In this document: positions 55,135-63,448 of the stretch, piece by piece
Layout: every line of letters starts with the position of its first letter
Numbering within the stretch: position 1 is the first letter of the stretch
DNA from: Amycolatopsis rubida
Lineage (GTDB): Bacteria > Actinomycetota > Actinomycetes > Mycobacteriales > Pseudonocardiaceae
Direction: 5' to 3'
NCBI RefSeq assembly: GCF_900115345.1
Contig: NZ_FOWC01000001.1
Coordinates: forward strand, 1,116,001 to 1,180,000
Length of the DNA: 64,000 bases
The notes under the pieces: model-generated
Databases searched by the model: none
Seen by the model: the letters and a program-made list of their open reading frames with translations, nothing else
What the model was told of the DNA's origin: nothing
Made by a program: the position numbers and the translations under genes

Positions 55135-56001
55135 TCAGCAGCCGCACGAAGCGCGATGCAGGAACCGCGGCGCGAGGCGAACAGACTCCGGCCGACGCTC
55201 CGGCTCGCGGCAGCGTGCCAGCAGCAGCTGCACCGCCCGGCGGCCGATTTCCGAGATGGGTTGCGCCATCGTCGTCACGCCAGGGGAAACCGTGCGCGCC
55301 CAGTCCATGTCGCCGTAACCGACGACCGCCAGTTCCGACCCGATCCGGATGCCGCGGCGGTGTGCTTCCCACTGCACGCCGATCAGCATCGCTTCGCCGG
55401 CGACCACCAGAGCGGTGGGCGAAGGCCAGCCGTCCAGGAGTTTCGCCGCAGCTCGGGCAGCGCCGCCTGCGGTGGATTGGCCGGACGCCACCAGTTCCGG
55501 GTGGTATCGCAGCCCGGCGCGGCCAAGGCCAAGGCGGTAACCCAGCGCGCGTTCTTCGCTGACGGTGGTGCCCTCAGTGCCGGTGATCAGCGCGATCCGC
55601 CGGTGCCGTCGCGTGGCCAGATGCTCGACCAGCGCGGACATGGCCTGGAAGTTTTCCGAACCGACCTGGTCGACGTCGTTGCGGCCGGCGATCCGGTCGA
55701 CCAGGACCGTCGGCACGCCGGTTCGCACGAGTCCGTTCACCACAGCCTCGTCACCAGGGGCGGGCACCAGAAGGACGCCATCGACGTGATCCGCCCGCAG
55801 CGCGCGCAGCACTTCGGCTTCCTCGCGCGGGCAGTCGCTGGTGTCGGCCAGCAGCAGGTCGCAGCCCGCCCGTGCGGCAGCGCCGCGGATGGCACGCAGC
55901 AGCTGGTCGTGGTACGGGCTGGCGTGCCTCCCCAATGCCACCCCGAACCGATGGGTGACCGGCAGATCCCAGTGAGGGACCTCCGGCGCCAGAACGGTCA
56001 T
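55135..56001 (-). CDS. LacI-type ligand-binding protein lacking the DNA-binding domain
   Basis: 288 residues. The whole protein aligns with the sugar-binding part of the LacI gene next to it: VTHRFGVALGRHASPYHDQLL, RADHVDGVLLVPAPGDEAVV, VPTVLVDRIAGRNDVDQVGS, SEERALGYRLGLGRAGL, and the same ending HRASCGC. The first 60-65 residues of a LacI repressor (HTH and hinge helix) are missing and replaced by MTVLAPEVPHWDLP. No HTH sequence was found in the 134 bp between the genes. It could be a decoy, a heterodimer partner or a decayed copy; the open frame is intact. Confidence 0.8.
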   Translation of the reverse strand: MTVLAPEVPHWDLPVTHRFGVALGRHASPYHDQLLRAIRGAAARAGCDLLLADTSDCPREEAEVLRALRADHVDGVLLVPAPGDEAVVNGLVRTGVPTVLVDRIAGRNDVDQVGSENFQAMSALVEHLATRRHRRIALITGTEGTTVSEERALGYRLGLGRAGLRYHPELVASGQSTAGGAARAAAKLLDGWPSPTALVVAGEAMLIGVQWEAHRRGIRIGSELAVVGYGDMDWARTVSPGVTTMAQPISEIGRRAVQLLLARCREPERRPESVRLAPRFLHRASCGC

Positions 56002-56135
56002 TTCTCATGGCCCTCGTCGTCGGTACCTACCCAACAGTAGCCACTGTCGTGCCGCACAAGAGAGGGTCCGAGACGATCGGGTCCCGAGAATCACTGAGGT
56101 GAGTGAACGGCTGCGTGCCCGGTTACGCGGGGCAG

Positions 56136-57158
56136 TCAGGACGCGCACCCGCACGAGGCCCGGTGCCGCAAGGTCGGCGGCAACCGCACAGTCTCGGCGG
56201 GCCGTCCGGGATCCGCCAGCCGAGCGAGCAGCAACTGCACCGCCCGGCGGCCGATTTCGTCGATCGGCTGGGCCATGGTCGTCAGCGGCGGGTCCACGAG
56301 ATCGGCCCATTCGACGTCGTCGTACACCACCACCGGCAGGTCCTGGCCGATCCGCAAACCCCGTCGCCGCGCCTCGTGCAGGACGCCGACCATCATGCTG
56401 TCGTTGGCCACCACCAGCGCGGTCGGCGGGTCCGGCAGCGCGAGCAGCGTGCTCAACGCCAAGCCGCCACCGTCGCGCGAGGACTGTCCACCTGCCACCA
56501 GGTCAGGCGACCAGCTCAAGCCCGACCGGCCGAGTCCGAGCCGGTAGCCCAGGACGCGTTCGTCGCTTGTCGTGAGCCCGGGCGCGCCGGAGATCATCCC
56601 GATCCGGCGATGGCCCAGCGACGCCAGATGCGCGGTCAGCGCCGAGGTCGCCTGGATGTTCTCCGCGCCGACCTGGTCGATGTCGGTCCGGGTGGTCAGC
56701 CGGTCCATCAACACGGTCGGCACGTCCAGCGACACCAGTTCGCCGAGCACCGACCCGTCGCCGGGCGCGGGTGTGATCAGCAGGCCGTCGACCCGGCGCG
56801 ACCGCAGCGCGCGCACCACGTCCCGTTCGGTGCCCGCGGTGTCGTGCGTGTCCGCCAGCAGCACGGTGTATCCGTTTGCCGACGCCTCTCGCTCGATCGC
56901 GTGCATCAGCGCCGCGAAGTACGGATTCGCGACCAGCGAGATCGCCATCCCGATGGAGCGCGTGCCCCCGGTGACCAGCGAACGCGCGATCGCGTCGCCG
57001 GTGTACCCGGTGGTCTCGATCGCCCGCAGCACCGCGGCTTTCGTCTCCTCGGCCACCGCCCGCGTGCCGTTCACGACGTGTGAGACCGTCGTGATCGACA
57101 CGCCCGCCATTTCGGCGATGTCGCGCTGGGTCGGGCGGGCGGAGCGGGGTCGCGGCAT
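56136..57158 (-). CDS. LacI-family repressor of the CUT2 sugar operon
   Basis: 340 residues. N-terminal HTH: TQRDIAEMAGVSITTVSHVV then NGTRAVAEETKAAVLRAIE with the hinge, followed by the periplasmic-binding-protein-like effector domain (VDGLLITPAPGDGSVL; VPTVLMDRLTTRTDIDQVGA; DDVEWADLVDPPLTTMAQP). It is divergent from the sugar transporter operon and faces a 24-bp perfect palindrome that has the LacI-type GCAAGCG...CGCTTGC shape. The inducer is probably the transported sugar or its phosphate. Confidence 0.95.
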   Translation of the reverse strand: MPRPRSARPTQRDIAEMAGVSITTVSHVVNGTRAVAEETKAAVLRAIETTGYTGDAIARSLVTGGTRSIGMAISLVANPYFAALMHAIEREASANGYTVLLADTHDTAGTERDVVRALRSRRVDGLLITPAPGDGSVLGELVSLDVPTVLMDRLTTRTDIDQVGAENIQATSALTAHLASLGHRRIGMISGAPGLTTSDERVLGYRLGLGRSGLSWSPDLVAGGQSSRDGGGLALSTLLALPDPPTALVVANDSMMVGVLHEARRRGLRIGQDLPVVVYDDVEWADLVDPPLTTMAQPIDEIGRRAVQLLLARLADPGRPAETVRLPPTLRHRASCGCAS

Positions 57159-57196
57159 GTCTGTCCTTCACCAAGAGAGCGAAACCAAGAACGTCG

Positions 57197-57220
57197 GCAA
57201 GCGTTTGCGCAAACGCTTGC
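57197..57220. promoter_or_regulatory. LacI operator, 24-bp perfect palindrome
   Basis: Half-site GCAAGCGTTTGC repeated in inverted orientation without spacer. It lies 39 bp from the lacI start and 70 bp before the binding-protein gene, so a bound repressor would control both directions. The central CGCAAACG/ TTTGCGCAAA pattern is standard for LacI-family operators. Confidence 0.9.
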
Positions 57221-57289
57221 GCCAGCCTCAGAGTCTGTCTACCTTCCCGTCCATCGGCAAGCTCGCACCTCGATTCGGAGGGCATCTCC

Positions 57290-58309
57290 ATGAGACACCG
57301 GAGTCTCACCGCACTCGCCTTGGCGGCCGCTGTCGCGGTCTCCACCGCCGGGTGCACCGTCGAACGCCACTGGGGCGGCAGCTCCAAGACCGGCGGCAGC
57401 GGCAAGGCCAAGGTCGGCCTCGTCACGAAGACCGACACCAACCCGTACTTCGTCGAACTGCGCAATGCCGCGTCCGCCGCGGCGAAGGCCAACGGCGCGG
57501 ACTTCAGCGCGCTCGCCGGGCAGTTCGACGGCGACAACGACGGCCAGGTGCGCGCCATCGAGAACCTGATGCAGCAGGGCGTCAACACCATCCTGATCAC
57601 GCCGAGTTCGTCCACCGGTGTGCTCAAGGCCATCAAGGACGCCCGCGACGCCGGCATCCTGGTGATCGCCCTCGACACCGCTACCGAACCGCCGGACGCG
57701 GTCGACGCCACCTTCGCCACCGACAACTTCGCGGCGGGCGAGCAGCAGGGCGCCTACGTCAAGGCGGCGCTGAAGGGCGCGGACCCCAAGCTCCTGATGG
57801 TCGACGGCACCGCGGGCAGTTCGGTCGACACCCAGCGGCACGGCGGCTTCCTGAAGGGCATCGGGCTCAAGGACGGCGCGCCGGAGATCAAGGGCCACAC
57901 CAACGCCAACGGCGATCAGAGCCTCGCCCAGCAGGGCATGGAGAACCTCCTGCAGCGCACTACCGATCTCAACGCGGTGTACACGATGAACGAGCCGATG
58001 GGCCGCGGCGCGTACGCGGCTCTGAAGGCGCGCGGGCTCAACACCCAGCTCACCGTCGGCTCGATCGACGGCGGCTGCGAGGGCGTGCAGAACGTCAAGA
58101 ACGGCCAGTTCGCCGTCACCGTGATGCAGTTCCCGCGGAAGATGGCCGAACAGGGCGTGCTCGCGGCGGTCGAGTACGCGAAGACCGGGAAGAAGCCGAG
58201 CGGGTTCGTCAACACCGGCTCGACCGCGATCACCGACCACCCGATGCCGGGTGTGCCGAGCAAGGACACCGCCTGGGGTCTGCAGAACTGCTGGGGAGGC
58301 GGGAAATGA
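57290..58309 (+). CDS. Sugar-binding lipoprotein of a CUT2 ABC importer (FrcB-like)
   Basis: 339 residues with a lipobox VSTAGC (Cys22). Periplasmic-binding-protein fold: KVGLVTKTDTNPYFVELRNA, VRAIENLMQQGVNTILITPS, GILVIALDTATEPPDAVDAT, VGSIDGGCEGVQNVKNGQFA, TVMQFPRKMAEQGVLAAVEY. It captures a monosaccharide outside the membrane; similarity of the whole operon to rhizobial frcBCA suggests fructose, ribose or mannose, by inference. The stop overlaps the permease start (ATGA). Confidence 0.93.
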   Translation: MRHRSLTALALAAAVAVSTAGCTVERHWGGSSKTGGSGKAKVGLVTKTDTNPYFVELRNAASAAAKANGADFSALAGQFDGDNDGQVRAIENLMQQGVNTILITPSSSTGVLKAIKDARDAGILVIALDTATEPPDAVDATFATDNFAAGEQQGAYVKAALKGADPKLLMVDGTAGSSVDTQRHGGFLKGIGLKDGAPEIKGHTNANGDQSLAQQGMENLLQRTTDLNAVYTMNEPMGRGAYAALKARGLNTQLTVGSIDGGCEGVQNVKNGQFAVTVMQFPRKMAEQGVLAAVEYAKTGKKPSGFVNTGSTAITDHPMPGVPSKDTAWGLQNCWGGGK

Positions 58310-59295
58310 CGAGCGCGACGGTCAACAACCGCGAGCGCGAGACGCTCGGCGAGTTCTTCCTGCGCGCCCCGGCGGTCGGCCCGGCGCTGGCGCTGGTCGT
58401 GGCGGTCCTGGTGTTTTCCTTTGCCACGGACACCTTTTTCAACCTGGACAATCTGTCCACGGTGGTCCAGCAGTCGCTGGTGGTGGGCACGCTCGCGCTC
58501 GGCCAGACGCTGATCATCCTGATCGCGGGCATCGACCTTTCCAACGCGTCGTCGATGGTCGTGGCGACGCTGGTGATGGCGAAACTGGCGGCGGTCACCA
58601 ACGTTTTCTTCGCCCTGCTGGCCGGTGTCGTGCTGACCGTCGTCGTCGGCCTGTTCATCGGCACGCTGGCGACGCGGATCAAGTTGCCCGCCTTCATCAT
58701 CACGCTCGGCACGTTCACCGGCTTGACCGCGGTGGCGAAGCTGATCGCGGGCGGCCAGGCGGTTCCGGTGTCGGACGGGCTGCTCACCTGGCTCGGCACG
58801 AAGCGGTACCTCTTCGGCGGCATCCCGATCACCTACGGCATGACGCTCGCGCTGTTGATGTTCCTCGCCGTCTGGTACGCGCTCACGAAAACCGCGTGGG
58901 GCAAGCACGTTTACGCCGTCGGCAACGCGCCGGAGTCCGCGCGGCTGTCCGGGATCAAGGTCAACCGCACCGTGCTTTCGGTCTACCTCGTCGCCGGCCT
59001 GTGCTTCGGCATCGCCGCGTGGCAGGCGCTCGGCCGCACGCCGAACGCCGACCCGAACCAGTTCCAGCTCGGCAACCTCGACTCGATCACCGCGGTCGTG
59101 CTGGGCGGCACGAGCCTGTTCGGCGGACGCGGTTCGGTGCTGGGCACGTTGTTCGGCGCGCTGGTCGTCGCCGTGCTGCGCTCGGGGCTGACACAGATGG
59201 GCGTCGACGGCAACTACCAGGACCTGGCGACCGGCGCGTTGCTGATCGCCGCGGTGGTCGTGGACCGGATCGCACGGAGGCAGCAGCAGTCATGA
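58306..59295 (+). CDS. CUT2 sugar ABC permease (FrcC-like)
   Basis: 329 residues from ATG 58306. About ten helices; the CUT2 motif GNAPESARLSGIKVNRTVLSV and AVVLGGTSLFGGRGSVLGTL are typical of the RbsC/FrcC family. It forms the channel for the sugar delivered by the lipoprotein. Overlaps the ATPase gene start by four bases (ATGA). Confidence 0.95.
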   Translation: MTSATVNNRERETLGEFFLRAPAVGPALALVVAVLVFSFATDTFFNLDNLSTVVQQSLVVGTLALGQTLIILIAGIDLSNASSMVVATLVMAKLAAVTNVFFALLAGVVLTVVVGLFIGTLATRIKLPAFIITLGTFTGLTAVAKLIAGGQAVPVSDGLLTWLGTKRYLFGGIPITYGMTLALLMFLAVWYALTKTAWGKHVYAVGNAPESARLSGIKVNRTVLSVYLVAGLCFGIAAWQALGRTPNADPNQFQLGNLDSITAVVLGGTSLFGGRGSVLGTLFGALVVAVLRSGLTQMGVDGNYQDLATGALLIAAVVVDRIARRQQQS

Positions 59296-60113
59296 CTACT
59301 ACGCAGCAGCAGCCGACTCTTTCCGCCCGCGGCCTGGTGAAGCGCTACGGCCGGGTCACCGCCATCGACGGTGCCGATTTCGACCTCTACCCCGGCGAAG
59401 TGCTCGCCGTGGTCGGCGACAACGGGGCAGGGAAGTCCAGTCTCATCAAGGCGTTGTCCGGCGCGCTGGTGCCGGACGCCGGTGAGATCAAGGTGGACGG
59501 CAAGACGGTCCACTTCAAGTCCCCGTTGGACGCGCGGCACTACGGAATCGAGACGGTGTACCAGGATCTGGCGGTCGCGCCGGCGCTGGACATCGCGTCG
59601 AACATGTTCCTCGGCCGGGAAAAGCGGCTCAAGGGGCCGTTCGGCATCGGGCTGCGCAAGCTCGACACCGCGACCATGCGCACCGAAGCGCAGCGGATCC
59701 TGGACGACCTCGGCATCAAGGTCAAATCCATTACCCAGCTGGTGGAAACGCTGTCCGGCGGGCAGCGGCAAGGCGTCGCGGTGGCGCGCGCGGCGGCGTT
59801 CGGCACCAAAGCGGTGATCATGGACGAACCGACAGCCGCGCTGGGCGTCGCGGAATCCGCGAAGGTGCTGGAACTGATCGGCCGGATCCGCGACCGCGGC
59901 CTGCCGGTGGTGCTGATCAGCCACAACATGCCGCACGTCTTCGAAATCGCCGACCGCATCCACGTGCACCGGCTCGGCAAGCGCGTCGCCGTGGTGACGC
60001 CGAAGTCGCACAGCATGAACCAGGTGGTCGGCCTGCTCACCGGTGCGTTGAAGCTCGATGACAACGGTGAGGTCGTCGAGGTCGCGTCCACCACGCACGC
60101 CGGGTTGACCTGA
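59292..60113 (+). CDS. Sugar ABC ATPase, single-domain (FrcA-like)
   Basis: 273 residues. Walker A VVGDNGAGKSSLIKAL, Q-loop ETVYQDLAVAPALDIASNMF, signature LSGGQRQGVAVARAAAFG, Walker B AVIMDEPTAALGV, H-loop LISHNMPHVFEIADRIHVHR. A single nucleotide-binding domain, as in FrcA, rather than the double RbsA/XylG type, so it probably homodimerises. The sequence closely follows FrcA in my recall, which supports a fructose-type substrate. Confidence 0.95.
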   Translation: MTTTQQQPTLSARGLVKRYGRVTAIDGADFDLYPGEVLAVVGDNGAGKSSLIKALSGALVPDAGEIKVDGKTVHFKSPLDARHYGIETVYQDLAVAPALDIASNMFLGREKRLKGPFGIGLRKLDTATMRTEAQRILDDLGIKVKSITQLVETLSGGQRQGVAVARAAAFGTKAVIMDEPTAALGVAESAKVLELIGRIRDRGLPVVLISHNMPHVFEIADRIHVHRLGKRVAVVTPKSHSMNQVVGLLTGALKLDDNGEVVEVASTTHAGLT

Positions 60114-60114
60114 C

Positions 60115-60987
60115 GTGCGAGTGCTGCTGGCGGGGTTGTGCACCGTCGATGTCGTGCAGCGGGTCGCGGAATTTCCGGAGCCGAGCGAAAAAGTGCAGTC
60201 GCTGCAGGTGGATGTCGCGGCCGGTGGGCCGGCGACGAACGCCGCGGTGACCGTCGCGGCGCTCGGAGCCGAAGCGACCCTCCTGACGGCTCTCGGCACC
60301 CACCCGCTGGCCGCGCTCGCCCGAGCTGACCTCGAAGCCTGCGGCGTCGACCTGGTCGATCTCGCTCCAGAACGCACGCAGGCACCGCCGGTCAGCGCGG
60401 TCGTGGTGCGGGACGGCGACGGCGAACGCACCGTCGTCTCCCGCAACGCCGCCGCCGGCAAGCCGGTCGAACTGCCTGACCTCGCCCCGATTTTCGAGCG
60501 CGTGGACGCCGTCCTCGTCGATGGGCACCACCCCGAGCTGGCGCTTGCTGTCGCCGACGAAGCCCGCACCCGCGAAGTGCCGGTCATTCTCGACGCGGGC
60601 AGCTGGAAACCGGTACTGGACCAGTTGCTGCCACTGGTCCGCGTGGCAGCCTGTTCAGCGCGGTTCCGTGCTCCCGCACCGAGTTTGGCCGAACGCGGAG
60701 TGTCAGTGACGATCACGACGGCAGGCCCGGAGCCGGTCGCCTGGAGCACTACGGAAGACTCTGGGCAGGTCCCCGTGCCGCTCGTCGAAGCGCGGGACAC
60801 CCTGGGGGCCGGAGACGTGTGGCACGGGGCGCTCGCGTACGCGGTCGCGACGCGCGAAGGCGCGGTCGCCGACTGGATCGGATACGCGAACGCGGTGGCC
60901 GCGGAACGGGTCCGGCACGTCGGTCCGCGTTCGTGGACCGGGCCGGTCGGGGAACTGGCGAAGAGCAGAGAAGAGGGAGTGCGATGA
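60115..60987 (+). CDS. PfkB-family sugar kinase
   Basis: 290 residues from GTG 60115, one base after the ATPase stop. N-terminal VLLAGLCTVDVVQRV and GGPATNAAVTVAALGAEATL, and the C-terminal signature DTLGAGDVWHGALAYAVA with the catalytic Asp are intact. Ribokinase/fructokinase-type enzymes phosphorylate the imported sugar. This would complete uptake plus phosphorylation in one operon. Overlaps the next start (ATGA). Confidence 0.92.
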   Translation: MRVLLAGLCTVDVVQRVAEFPEPSEKVQSLQVDVAAGGPATNAAVTVAALGAEATLLTALGTHPLAALARADLEACGVDLVDLAPERTQAPPVSAVVVRDGDGERTVVSRNAAAGKPVELPDLAPIFERVDAVLVDGHHPELALAVADEARTREVPVILDAGSWKPVLDQLLPLVRVAACSARFRAPAPSLAERGVSVTITTAGPEPVAWSTTEDSGQVPVPLVEARDTLGAGDVWHGALAYAVATREGAVADWIGYANAVAAERVRHVGPRSWTGPVGELAKSREEGVR

Positions 60988-61619
60988 CGGCGTTCGAGGA
61001 TCTGCTGGCGCGGGCCGAGAAGCTGGCCAAACCGCGGGAACGGCACGTGCTCGGCATCATCGGCGCGCCCGCCTCCGGCAAGACCACGCTGGCCTGGGCG
61101 ATCGCCAACGCGCTCGGTTCGCGGGCCGCGGTCGTCGGGATGGACGGTTTCCACCTCGCCCAGGTCGAACTGCAGCGGCTCGGCCGCACCGATCGCAAGG
61201 GCGCGCCGGACACCTTCGACGCGGCCGGCTACGTGCACCTGATCCGCCGGCTCGCCGAAGGCCGCGAGACGGTGTACGCGCCGGAGTTCCGCCGCGAGAT
61301 CGAGGAGCCGATCGCCGGTGCCGTCCCGGTCGCGCCCGAGGTGCAGCTGGTTATCACCGAGGGCAACTACCTGCTGCTTCCGGACGACCCGTGGAGCGGC
61401 GTGCGGCAGTACCTCACCGAGGCGTGGTTCCTCGCCCCGGACGAGCCGGAGCGGATCGAGCGGCTGGTGTCCAGGCACCGGCGCTACGGCCGTTCGCTGG
61501 TCGAGGCCCGGCAGCGCGCGCTCGGCTCCGACCAGCGCAATGCGGACCTGATCGCGAACACCCGCGACCGCGCCGACCTCGTGCTCGAGAACCTGCCGCT
61601 GACGAATTTCGCCCTCTGA
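60984..61619 (+). CDS. P-loop kinase, FrcK/uridine-kinase-like
   Basis: 211 residues from ATG 60984. Walker A GIIGAPASGKTTLAWAIANA, then MDGFHLAQVELQRLGRTDRK and ITEGNYLLLPDDPWSGVRQY, as in the uridine-kinase-like/pantothenate-kinase-like family. A member of this family (FrcK) follows the fructose ABC genes of Sinorhizobium, and its substrate is not firmly known. The conservation of this gene next to a PfkB kinase suggests a second step on the same sugar or a nucleoside by-product. Confidence 0.88.
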   Translation: MTAFEDLLARAEKLAKPRERHVLGIIGAPASGKTTLAWAIANALGSRAAVVGMDGFHLAQVELQRLGRTDRKGAPDTFDAAGYVHLIRRLAEGRETVYAPEFRREIEEPIAGAVPVAPEVQLVITEGNYLLLPDDPWSGVRQYLTEAWFLAPDEPERIERLVSRHRRYGRSLVEARQRALGSDQRNADLIANTRDRADLVLENLPLTNFAL

Positions 61620-61626
61620 GCAGGTG

Positions 61627-62145
61627 ATGTTCGACGATCCGGCGACGAGGGATCCCTACGCCGGCGCGGTCACCTGGGATCGTGCCGGCGACGCCCGGAT
61701 CGCCGTGCTGTACCCGCCGTACATCCCGCTCGTGCGCACCCACCTGAACGGGCTGCGCGCGCTGGTCGAGCGGCGGTTGTCCGAACCCGCTGGTCAGGGG
61801 TCGGATCCGAGGCTGGCGTTGCTGGTCGAGCGGATGCGGGAGACCACCAGCGAACCGCAGCTCGAACCGGAGGTGCTCAGCGAGGTCCGGACCCGGCTGG
61901 ACTGGGCGTTGTCGGTGCTGCCGGAGCACGGCGGCGTCCTCGAACTGCACACTCCGATGCACCAGTGGTGGTGGGGACGCGCGCTGCTCGACGTGTGCAC
62001 GGCGATCACCGCGCTGCTGGGCGCGTGGCTGCGGGGCGAAGCGGTCGACGGGCAGCACTGTCCAGACGATGCGACGTGGTGGATGTGGATGGCGCAGATG
62101 CGCTGGCTCGACGCCCAGTTCGTCGAGCCGCTCAAGCCAGGCTGA
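61627..62145 (+). CDS. Conserved-looking protein of unknown function in the sugar operon
   Basis: 172 residues from ATG 61627 (GTG 61624 also in frame). Mostly helical, Trp-rich near the end (HQWWWGRALLDVCTAITALL; WWMWMAQMRWLDAQFVEP). No signal peptide, cysteine pattern or motif recognised. It sits 7 bp after the FrcK-like gene and 12 bp before the SDR gene, so it belongs to the operon. Role unknown. Confidence 0.6.
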   Translation: MFDDPATRDPYAGAVTWDRAGDARIAVLYPPYIPLVRTHLNGLRALVERRLSEPAGQGSDPRLALLVERMRETTSEPQLEPEVLSEVRTRLDWALSVLPEHGGVLELHTPMHQWWWGRALLDVCTAITALLGAWLRGEAVDGQHCPDDATWWMWMAQMRWLDAQFVEPLKPG

Positions 62146-62157
62146 CAAGGAGTGCTC

Positions 62158-62901
62158 GTGGGGGTTTTGGTCGTCACCGGCGGCAGCCGGGGCATCGGCG
62201 CGGCGATCTGCGAACTGGCCGCGGCCCGCGGTTACGACGTGGTGGTGAACTACTCCGGCGACCCGGCCCCGGCCGAGGAGGTCGCCGAACGGGTGCGGTC
62301 CCACGGTGGGCAAGCGCTTGCGCACCGCGCCGATGTGTCCGACGAGCAGCAGGTCAGCGACCTTTTTTCGGCGGCGGCCGAGCTGGGCCCGCTCGTCGGC
62401 GTGGTGAACAACGCGGGCGTCACCGGCAACACCCCCGGCAGGCTCGACGAGCAGAGTGCCGAGACCGTGCGCCGGGTGCTGGACATCAACGTCACCGGGG
62501 TTTTCCTGTGCTGCCGCGAGGCAGTGCGGCGGCTGTCGACGCGGCACGGCGGTTCCGGCGGAGGGATCGTGAACATCTCGTCCACGGCGTCGCGGACCGG
62601 TTCAGCGGGCGAATGGGTGCACTACGCGGCGTCCAAGGCAGCGGTGAACACGCTCAGCTTCGGCCTCGCCCAGGAAGTCGCCGACGAGGGAATCCGGGTC
62701 AACGTCGTGTCGCCCGGTCTGGTCGAGACCGGCCTGCACGCCGCCGCGGGGATGCCGGACCGGCCCGAGCGGTTCAGCGCCGTGATCCCGCTCCGGCGCG
62801 CGGGCCAGCCGGAAGAGATCGCGGCGGCCGTGCTGTGGCTGCTGTCCCCGGAGGCGTCCTTCACCGTCGGCGCGGTGCTGGAGGTCGGCGGCGGCCGCTG
62901 A
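62158..62901 (+). CDS. SDR-family oxidoreductase of the sugar operon
   Basis: 247 residues from GTG 62158, five bases after AAGGAG; a GTG at 62152 overlaps the ribosome site. Classical SDR: VVTGGSRGIGAAICELAAAR, VVNNAGVTG, active-site Ser in NISSTASRTGS, and YAASKAAVN. The GGSRGIG and VVNYSGDPAPAEEV pattern fits glucose-1-dehydrogenase-like polyol/sugar enzymes. It may oxidise a polyol or sugar in step with the transporter and kinases. Last gene of the operon. Confidence 0.92.
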   Translation: MGVLVVTGGSRGIGAAICELAAARGYDVVVNYSGDPAPAEEVAERVRSHGGQALAHRADVSDEQQVSDLFSAAAELGPLVGVVNNAGVTGNTPGRLDEQSAETVRRVLDINVTGVFLCCREAVRRLSTRHGGSGGGIVNISSTASRTGSAGEWVHYAASKAAVNTLSFGLAQEVADEGIRVNVVSPGLVETGLHAAAGMPDRPERFSAVIPLRRAGQPEEIAAAVLWLLSPEASFTVGAVLEVGGGR

Positions 62902-63033
62902 TTCATCTCGGACAGTGAGACGCCCGGAGACGGGCAGATCACGATTGACCCCAGAACTCGGTGAACTCGCCAGTAGCGGCCGTTCCGGTGTGCGAGTCTG
63001 GCACGAGGGGTTGAAAGGACGGCCGCGAAAGTC

Positions 63034-63444
63034 ATGCCCAAGCTCACGTCTGTGCACCATCTGGCGCTCACCGTGACCGATGTGGACCGAAGTGTTCCCT
63101 GGTACGTCCGGGTGCTCGACCTTGAGGAAAGCCATCGGCGCGAAGACCCGGAAACCGGGGTGCGCAAGGTAGTTCTGCGTTCGGCGGGAGACGGTTTCTC
63201 CGTGGTGCTCGTCCAGCATCCAGACACCGAACGGCCCGCGTTCGACGAAAGACGCACTGGTCTGGACCATGTCGCGTTCTCGGTGTCGTCCCGCGCCGAG
63301 GTCGCTGAATGGGAGGACCGCCTGCGCGAGTACGGCGTCTCCTACCTGCCCGCGACGCAGTCGCAGACCTTCGAAGGTTCCGCGGTGATCGTGTTCCGCG
63401 ATCCGGACGGCATCCAGCTGGAAGTCTGGTCCGACCCGTCCTGA
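63034..63444 (+). CDS. VOC-family (glyoxalase/bleomycin resistance) protein
   Basis: 136 residues, ATG start after GGTTGAAAGGAC. Two beta-alpha-beta-beta-beta modules: VHHLALTVTDVDRSVPWYVR with metal His, LDHVAFSVSSRAEVAEWEDR with the second His, and the C-terminal VIVFRDPDGIQLEVWS with the Glu. A complete metal-site set is present, so it is probably an active lyase or dioxygenase-like enzyme, with unknown substrate. Confidence 0.92.
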   Translation: MPKLTSVHHLALTVTDVDRSVPWYVRVLDLEESHRREDPETGVRKVVLRSAGDGFSVVLVQHPDTERPAFDERRTGLDHVAFSVSSRAEVAEWEDRLREYGVSYLPATQSQTFEGSAVIVFRDPDGIQLEVWSDPS

Positions 63445-63448
63445 AAAC

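Noticed and set aside
57181..57220. The CAAACG-rich palindrome considered as a terminator
   Set aside because: It lies between divergent starts, has no T run and is exactly LacI-operator shaped.
62310..62321. GCAAGCGCTTGC palindrome inside the SDR gene, resembling the LacI operator half-site
   Set aside because: Only 12 bp, inside coding sequence far from a start, and explained by codons for GQALAHR; kept as coincidence without binding data.
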